A stretch of DNA of 64,000 nucleotides. It comes from Acinetobacter sp. TR3. GTDB lineage: Bacteria > Pseudomonadota > Gammaproteobacteria > Pseudomonadales > Moraxellaceae. Location of the stretch: positions 1,550,001 to 1,614,000 of the forward strand of contig NZ_CP114264.1 in NCBI RefSeq assembly GCF_027105055.1, written 5' to 3'. Below are positions 60,789 to 64,000 of the stretch, piece after piece. Within the stretch, counting starts at the first letter, position 1; the number at the start of each line of letters is the position of its first letter. The position numbers and the translations under genes are program-made. The notes under the pieces are model-generated. The model saw only the letters and a program-made list of their open reading frames with translations, was not told the DNA's origin and did not search any database.

Positions 60789-61283
60789 ATGATGATTGAA
60801 GCAACTGACTTTAGAAATGCGATGTCTTTACTGACAAGTGCAGTGAATGTAGTGACTACAGCGGGAGCGTCTGGTCGTCATGGATTTACCGCATCTGCTG
60901 TATGTAGCGTTACGGATACACCTCCGACATTATTGGTGTGTATGAATACAGCCTCTAGGTCACATGCACATTTTATTGAAAATGAAACTTTAACTGTGAA
61001 TGTTTTAGGCGCGCAACATCAGCATATTTCCAATGTATTTTCTTCTAAGTTGACGTCTGAAGAGCGTTTTAAATATGGAACTTGGACTAAATTAAAAACA
61101 GGTGCACCTGTTTTAGAGGATGCTCTTGTCAGTTTTGATTGTCAGATTGAACAAATTCAGGAAGTAGGAACACATACTATTTTTATTTGTCGTACAGTTG
61201 CGATTCAAAAAGGTCAGCATGAACATAGTCTGGTGTATTTTAATCGCGCTTATCACCAAGTGGGTGAGACTGAAGTTGCTTAA
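60789..61283 (+). CDS. Flavin reductase family protein
   Basis: A 164-residue NAD(P)H:flavin oxidoreductase-like protein with the family motifs NVVTTAGASGRHGFTASAVCSVTDTPPTLLVCMN, AHFIENETLTVNVLG and LVYFNRAYHQV. Such proteins supply reduced FMN to two-component monooxygenases or act alone. It is 148 bp after mesD with a hairpin between, so it may have its own promoter. The start may be 60789 or the next ATG at 60792. Confidence 0.9.
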   Translation: MMIEATDFRNAMSLLTSAVNVVTTAGASGRHGFTASAVCSVTDTPPTLLVCMNTASRSHAHFIENETLTVNVLGAQHQHISNVFSSKLTSEERFKYGTWTKLKTGAPVLEDALVSFDCQIEQIQEVGTHTIFICRTVAIQKGQHEHSLVYFNRAYHQVGETEVA

Positions 61284-61334
61284 ATTAACATTCGCTATTT
61301 ATCTAATATTAACCTTCAATCAAGTAAGTATGTC

Positions 61335-62135
61335 GTGGAATTAATCATTTTTTTAGCTATAGGTGCATTAGCGGGATTTGCTGCTGGGCTTTTTGGTGTT
61401 GGCGGTGGACTCATCATCGTACCACTTTTATATGTGGTCTTTACGCAAATGGGGTATGATTCTGAAGTTGTGATGCATCTTGCTTTGGGTACTTCATTAG
61501 CCACGATTATTGTGACGTCTATCAGCTCATTAATGGCGCATAATAAAAATGGTGCAGTAATTTGGCCTGTATTCAAAAATCTGACTCCTGGTTTAGTCAT
61601 TGGGTCATTTTTTGGTGCAGGTATTGCGGGATTACTATCAAGGGAACATTTACAACTGATTATTGGTGTTTTTGTGATTTGGGTTGCATATCAGATGTTT
61701 ACTGGTGCAAAAAAAGTCATTGATCAGAATAAAGCACTTCCTTCAGCAGCTAAACAAGTATTTGCTGGTACTGGAATCGGCGTTGCATCTGCAATTTTTG
61801 GGATTGGAGGAGGGAGCTTAACTGTACCTTATCTCAATCATTATGGTGTGGTCATGCAAAGAGCGGTGGGAACATCTGCTGCATGTGGCTTACCTATCGC
61901 AATCGCAGGTGCGCTAGGGTTTATGTTATTTGGTATGAAAGAACAAATAAATGTTCAGAACAGCATTGGTTTTGTTCATATTTATGCTTTTCTTGGTATC
62001 AGTGCGATGAGCTTTTTCACCGCAAAGCTAGGTGCTAAAGTGGCACATGCTTTATCACCGCAAATGTTAAAAAAATGCTTTGCTGTATTGTTACTTATTG
62101 TCGGATGTTTTTTCCTTTTTAAAGGAATACGTTGA
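61335..62135 (+). CDS. Sulfite exporter TauE/SafE family protein
   Basis: A 266-residue membrane protein with about eight helices. The family repeats are GFAAGLFGVGGGLIIVPLL in the first half and GVASAIFGIGGGSLTVPYL in the second. Members export sulfite, sulfoacetate or other anions; the substrate is not shown. The start is GTG at 61335, with a weak ribosome site. Its closeness to a flavin reductase and methionine genes suggests sulfur metabolism, which is inference. Confidence 0.9.
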   Translation: MELIIFLAIGALAGFAAGLFGVGGGLIIVPLLYVVFTQMGYDSEVVMHLALGTSLATIIVTSISSLMAHNKNGAVIWPVFKNLTPGLVIGSFFGAGIAGLLSREHLQLIIGVFVIWVAYQMFTGAKKVIDQNKALPSAAKQVFAGTGIGVASAIFGIGGGSLTVPYLNHYGVVMQRAVGTSAACGLPIAIAGALGFMLFGMKEQINVQNSIGFVHIYAFLGISAMSFFTAKLGAKVAHALSPQMLKKCFAVLLLIVGCFFLFKGIR

Positions 62136-62156
62136 AATATAATAGGTTGATTATTC

Positions 62157-62181
62157 AAAAGCTCATTAGATATGGGCTTTT
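62157..62181. terminator. Terminator between TauE and DUF1826 genes
   Basis: AAAAGCTCAT and ATGGGCTTTT form a stem with one wobble, with a 5-nt loop and A/T-rich flanks; it suits the two convergent genes. Confidence 0.7.
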
Positions 62182-62232
62182 ATAAATTAGAGCTTAATGG
62201 ATCTATTTTTTAACTCTTTGAGATATAAATAG

Positions 62233-62931
62233 TTAGCAAATCAAGAGTAGACGATATTCGCCTTCATTTTCAATAGGTGCTCTATGAACACAAGGTAAAA
62301 CGTGCTGCGTCGGGTGATCAACTGCTAGACGCCAAAGATGTCCTGAACCTAAATTTAAAGGTCTTGCATCAGGGAGCGGCTGGTAATGTAAATCGAAGAA
62401 ATAATCTTGTAGAAAACTTTCAAATTCAGCTTCTGAGCCATGATGTAATTCTTTAAGTTTCTCTCTAATTTCAGGAATTAAAATCTTTTGCTCAACTTGA
62501 TCGCTTGGCAAAATCTCACTTGCCGCACCGTGATAAGTACATAAAAAAGTATCAGTTGGGATGGGGGAACGATCAACATGAAATGAATACACATCAGTTG
62601 AAATAAAATTTAACTCATCATCACGTTCGTAATTTTGAATTAAGTTAAGGGTAGGTGAAGCGCCGAAATCACTTAATAGCTGCATATCTTTTAAGATGAT
62701 TTCTCTTGCTAAATGACCTTGTTCGGAAAGTTGCAAAGCCAATAAATCATCAACCGAAACCTCAGTGATATTTTCCTTTAGTTCAAGCTGTTTTACGATT
62801 TCTTGAAAATCTCCATTCAGGTTTCTATACCAACAAATCGCATTTCTATCTCCTTGAAAATTAGAACCGACAAGTTCAGAGAAACTAGAAACCACATTAA
62901 TTTGCTTGTGGTCAGAAAATGCATTCTTCAT
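62233..62931 (-). CDS. DUF1826 family protein
   Basis: A 232-residue soluble protein with an N-terminal ICWYRNLNGDFQEIV segment, a central SFHVDRSPIPTDTFLCTYHGAASEILPS and a C-terminal HVLPCVHRAPI. The conserved His/Asp/Cys residues suggest a metal site. Family members frequently lie in zinc-homeostasis loci in other bacteria; no such genes are next to this one. The function is unknown. It is a single gene, convergent with the TauE gene. Confidence 0.85.
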   Translation of the reverse strand: MKNAFSDHKQINVVSSFSELVGSNFQGDRNAICWYRNLNGDFQEIVKQLELKENITEVSVDDLLALQLSEQGHLAREIILKDMQLLSDFGASPTLNLIQNYERDDELNFISTDVYSFHVDRSPIPTDTFLCTYHGAASEILPSDQVEQKILIPEIREKLKELHHGSEAEFESFLQDYFFDLHYQPLPDARPLNLGSGHLWRLAVDHPTQHVLPCVHRAPIENEGEYRLLLIC

Positions 62932-63097
62932 AAAAAAGTAAATAAATTAGAAAATATGTTTAATGATACACAGTTCAATCACGTTAACAACGATAGGTGG
63001 AATAGTATTTTTCAAACATTTATCTTTTCATGCCTTATAACAATGAAATAAAGTATTTTAAATAGATACTGAGAGTGATACTTTCCACAGCTCGTTA

Positions 63098-63115
63098 TGA
63101 GCAAATTTATGCTCA
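63098..63115. promoter_or_regulatory. Inverted repeat upstream of the HipA-like gene
   Basis: TGAGCA-AATTTA-TGCTCA, with looser copies (TATGCGCAAATA at about 63137 and ATTGCTCATTTATA at about 63190) before the HipA-like start. Such repeats are the usual binding sites for an antitoxin of the HipB type. Confidence 0.5.
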
Positions 63116-63206
63116 AAAAATCATATAAAAAATAATTATGCGCAAATATATTCACAAAAATAAAAAAATAGAGTATTTTTGAGAAAATAATTGCTCATTT
63201 ATATCA

Positions 63207-64000
63207 ATGAAAAAATTAACAATACAGGCGTTACTTGATCAAAGTTGGTTTGATATTGCTGAACTTACGCTATTAGAACCGAAACTAGGCTCAGCAAGTG
63301 CTAGTGAATTAGCTTACGAGTTAGAATACGCAATCCACAATTTGGATAAACGAGATGAGCATGCCTGTAGTCTATCACTACCTGTACAAATACTTATAAA
63401 ACATGAATCTAAGTCATGGTTTGGTTTTTTAGATGATATTGTTCCATCAGGTGCTGCCCGCCGTTATTGGGTGAATTTTCTAGGCCTGCAAAGACTAACT
63501 CATGCAGAGCAAGATAGTATTTTATTAGAAAAAGGTGGCATCGCACCCGTAGGCAATTTGAGAATTAAAGAAGCTCTTCCAGCAATCAATCCTGAATCAA
63601 CTCTACATCTACGTTATTTTAGTCAAATTGATGTTGCTGATCGAAATGTAGATTTTCTTGAATATGCACAGCAAATGGGGGCAATTAGTGGTGGTGCAAC
63701 GGGAGCAGGTGGTGAAGCTCCAAAATTACTAATTCGTGCTACCAAAGATCAAAATATTTGGATTGATACTTATCAACAAAACTTTGATCAACCTGATCAA
63801 CACTATCTAGTTAAATTTCCTCGGAATAATCGTGCTGAGATAGACTGTAATATTCTCAGAGCAGAATACTATTATTATCAAGAACTAAAAGAATTAGGTT
63901 TCAAGACCATTGAAACAACAGAAATGAAGCTGATTGAAGGTGAAAAATATCCATCTTTATGGCTGCCGAGGTTTGATGTCGAATGGCACAATCAACAATG
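63207..64000 (+). CDS. HipA-like kinase, C-terminus beyond window
   Basis: An open frame from ATG at 63207 to the window end, at least 264 residues. It matches HipA-type toxins/kinases: an N-terminal HipA_N-like region with WFGFLDDIVPSGAARRYWVNFLGL, GGIAPVGNLRI, the glycine-rich SGGATGAGGEAPKLLI loop and VKFPRNNRAEIDCNILRAEYYYYQEL with the ATP-contacting Lys. The catalytic Asp and the end lie outside. No hipB gene precedes it. The ATG lacks a visible Shine-Dalgarno, so the start is a little uncertain. Confidence 0.75.
   Translation, partial: MKKLTIQALLDQSWFDIAELTLLEPKLGSASASELAYELEYAIHNLDKRDEHACSLSLPVQILIKHESKSWFGFLDDIVPSGAARRYWVNFLGLQRLTHAEQDSILLEKGGIAPVGNLRIKEALPAINPESTLHLRYFSQIDVADRNVDFLEYAQQMGAISGGATGAGGEAPKLLIRATKDQNIWIDTYQQNFDQPDQHYLVKFPRNNRAEIDCNILRAEYYYYQELKELGFKTIETTEMKLIEGEKYPSLWLPRFDVEWHNQQ

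Overview
The window looks like a chromosomal segment of an Acinetobacter species. The evidence is the low-GC coding style, the housekeeping run pyrG-kdsA-eno-ftsB-ispD, the clpS/clpA pair, a mesX/mesD-type methionine synthase pair and typical Moraxellaceae lipoproteins and regulators. I saw no rRNA genes, tRNA genes or CRISPR array.

Layout. 0-9.7 kb: a truncated lipoprotein gene at the left edge, argC, a DUF6776-type membrane protein, clpS and clpA. Between clpS and clpA lie a decayed second clpS and an ~88-bp tandem repeat. Then come a YnfA-type membrane protein, a frameshifted ABC-F ATPase, and a DAHP synthase gene preceded by an aromatic-rich leader peptide that was not expected from ORF length alone. 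9.7-16.2 kb: a PadR-controlled divergent pair (hydrolase-padR against fadH) with two PadR-like palindromes, several hydrolases and a low-complexity lipoprotein. 16.5-21.6 kb: core genes. 21.7-24.2 kb: a small lipoprotein, a zeta-toxin-like kinase with a small partner gene, and a two-gene YeeE/YedE transporter.

24.2-27.3 kb is an insertion hot spot. It holds an IS3-family element whose flanks are two different broken genes, a possible structured RNA with a terminator, and a decayed IS481-type transposase. 27.3-33 kb carries accessory metabolism: GST, a hypoxanthine/uracil-glycosylase-like protein, a methyltransferase, a phospholipase D lipoprotein, class III alcohol dehydrogenase and a ModE-like regulator. 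33.1-39.3 kb is a compact urea-degradation operon (allophanate hydrolase, urea carboxylase, GntR/FCD regulator) with a perfect palindrome next to its first start codon.

39.3-47.2 kb: AraC regulator and quinone oxidoreductase, hchA, panE, a patch of gene debris, and an OsmC-YcaO fusion gene with a structured 5' leader. 47.4-55.7 kb is an accessory catabolic or detoxification cluster: an old-yellow-enzyme-like reductase, a saccharopine-dehydrogenase-like reductase, a frameshifted exported acetoacetate-decarboxylase-like gene, a 56-residue exported peptide gene, an AraC regulator, SDR, hydrolase, MerR regulator and a DJ-1 protein. Four promoters here share the 19-bp spacer of MerR-type promoters and a common core. 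Two intergenic regions share a 42-bp AraC-like element. The cluster therefore appears to be wired by two local regulators.

55.9-64 kb: a TonB-dependent receptor, the mesX-mesD folate-independent methionine synthase pair, a flavin reductase, a TauE/SafE exporter, a DUF1826 protein and the start of a HipA-like kinase cut by the window end.

The strongest candidate for an undescribed system is the aromatic leader peptide upstream of DAHP synthase, with a possible Shine-Dalgarno-sequestering pairing. Next is the MerR/AraC-wired cluster at 47-56 kb.
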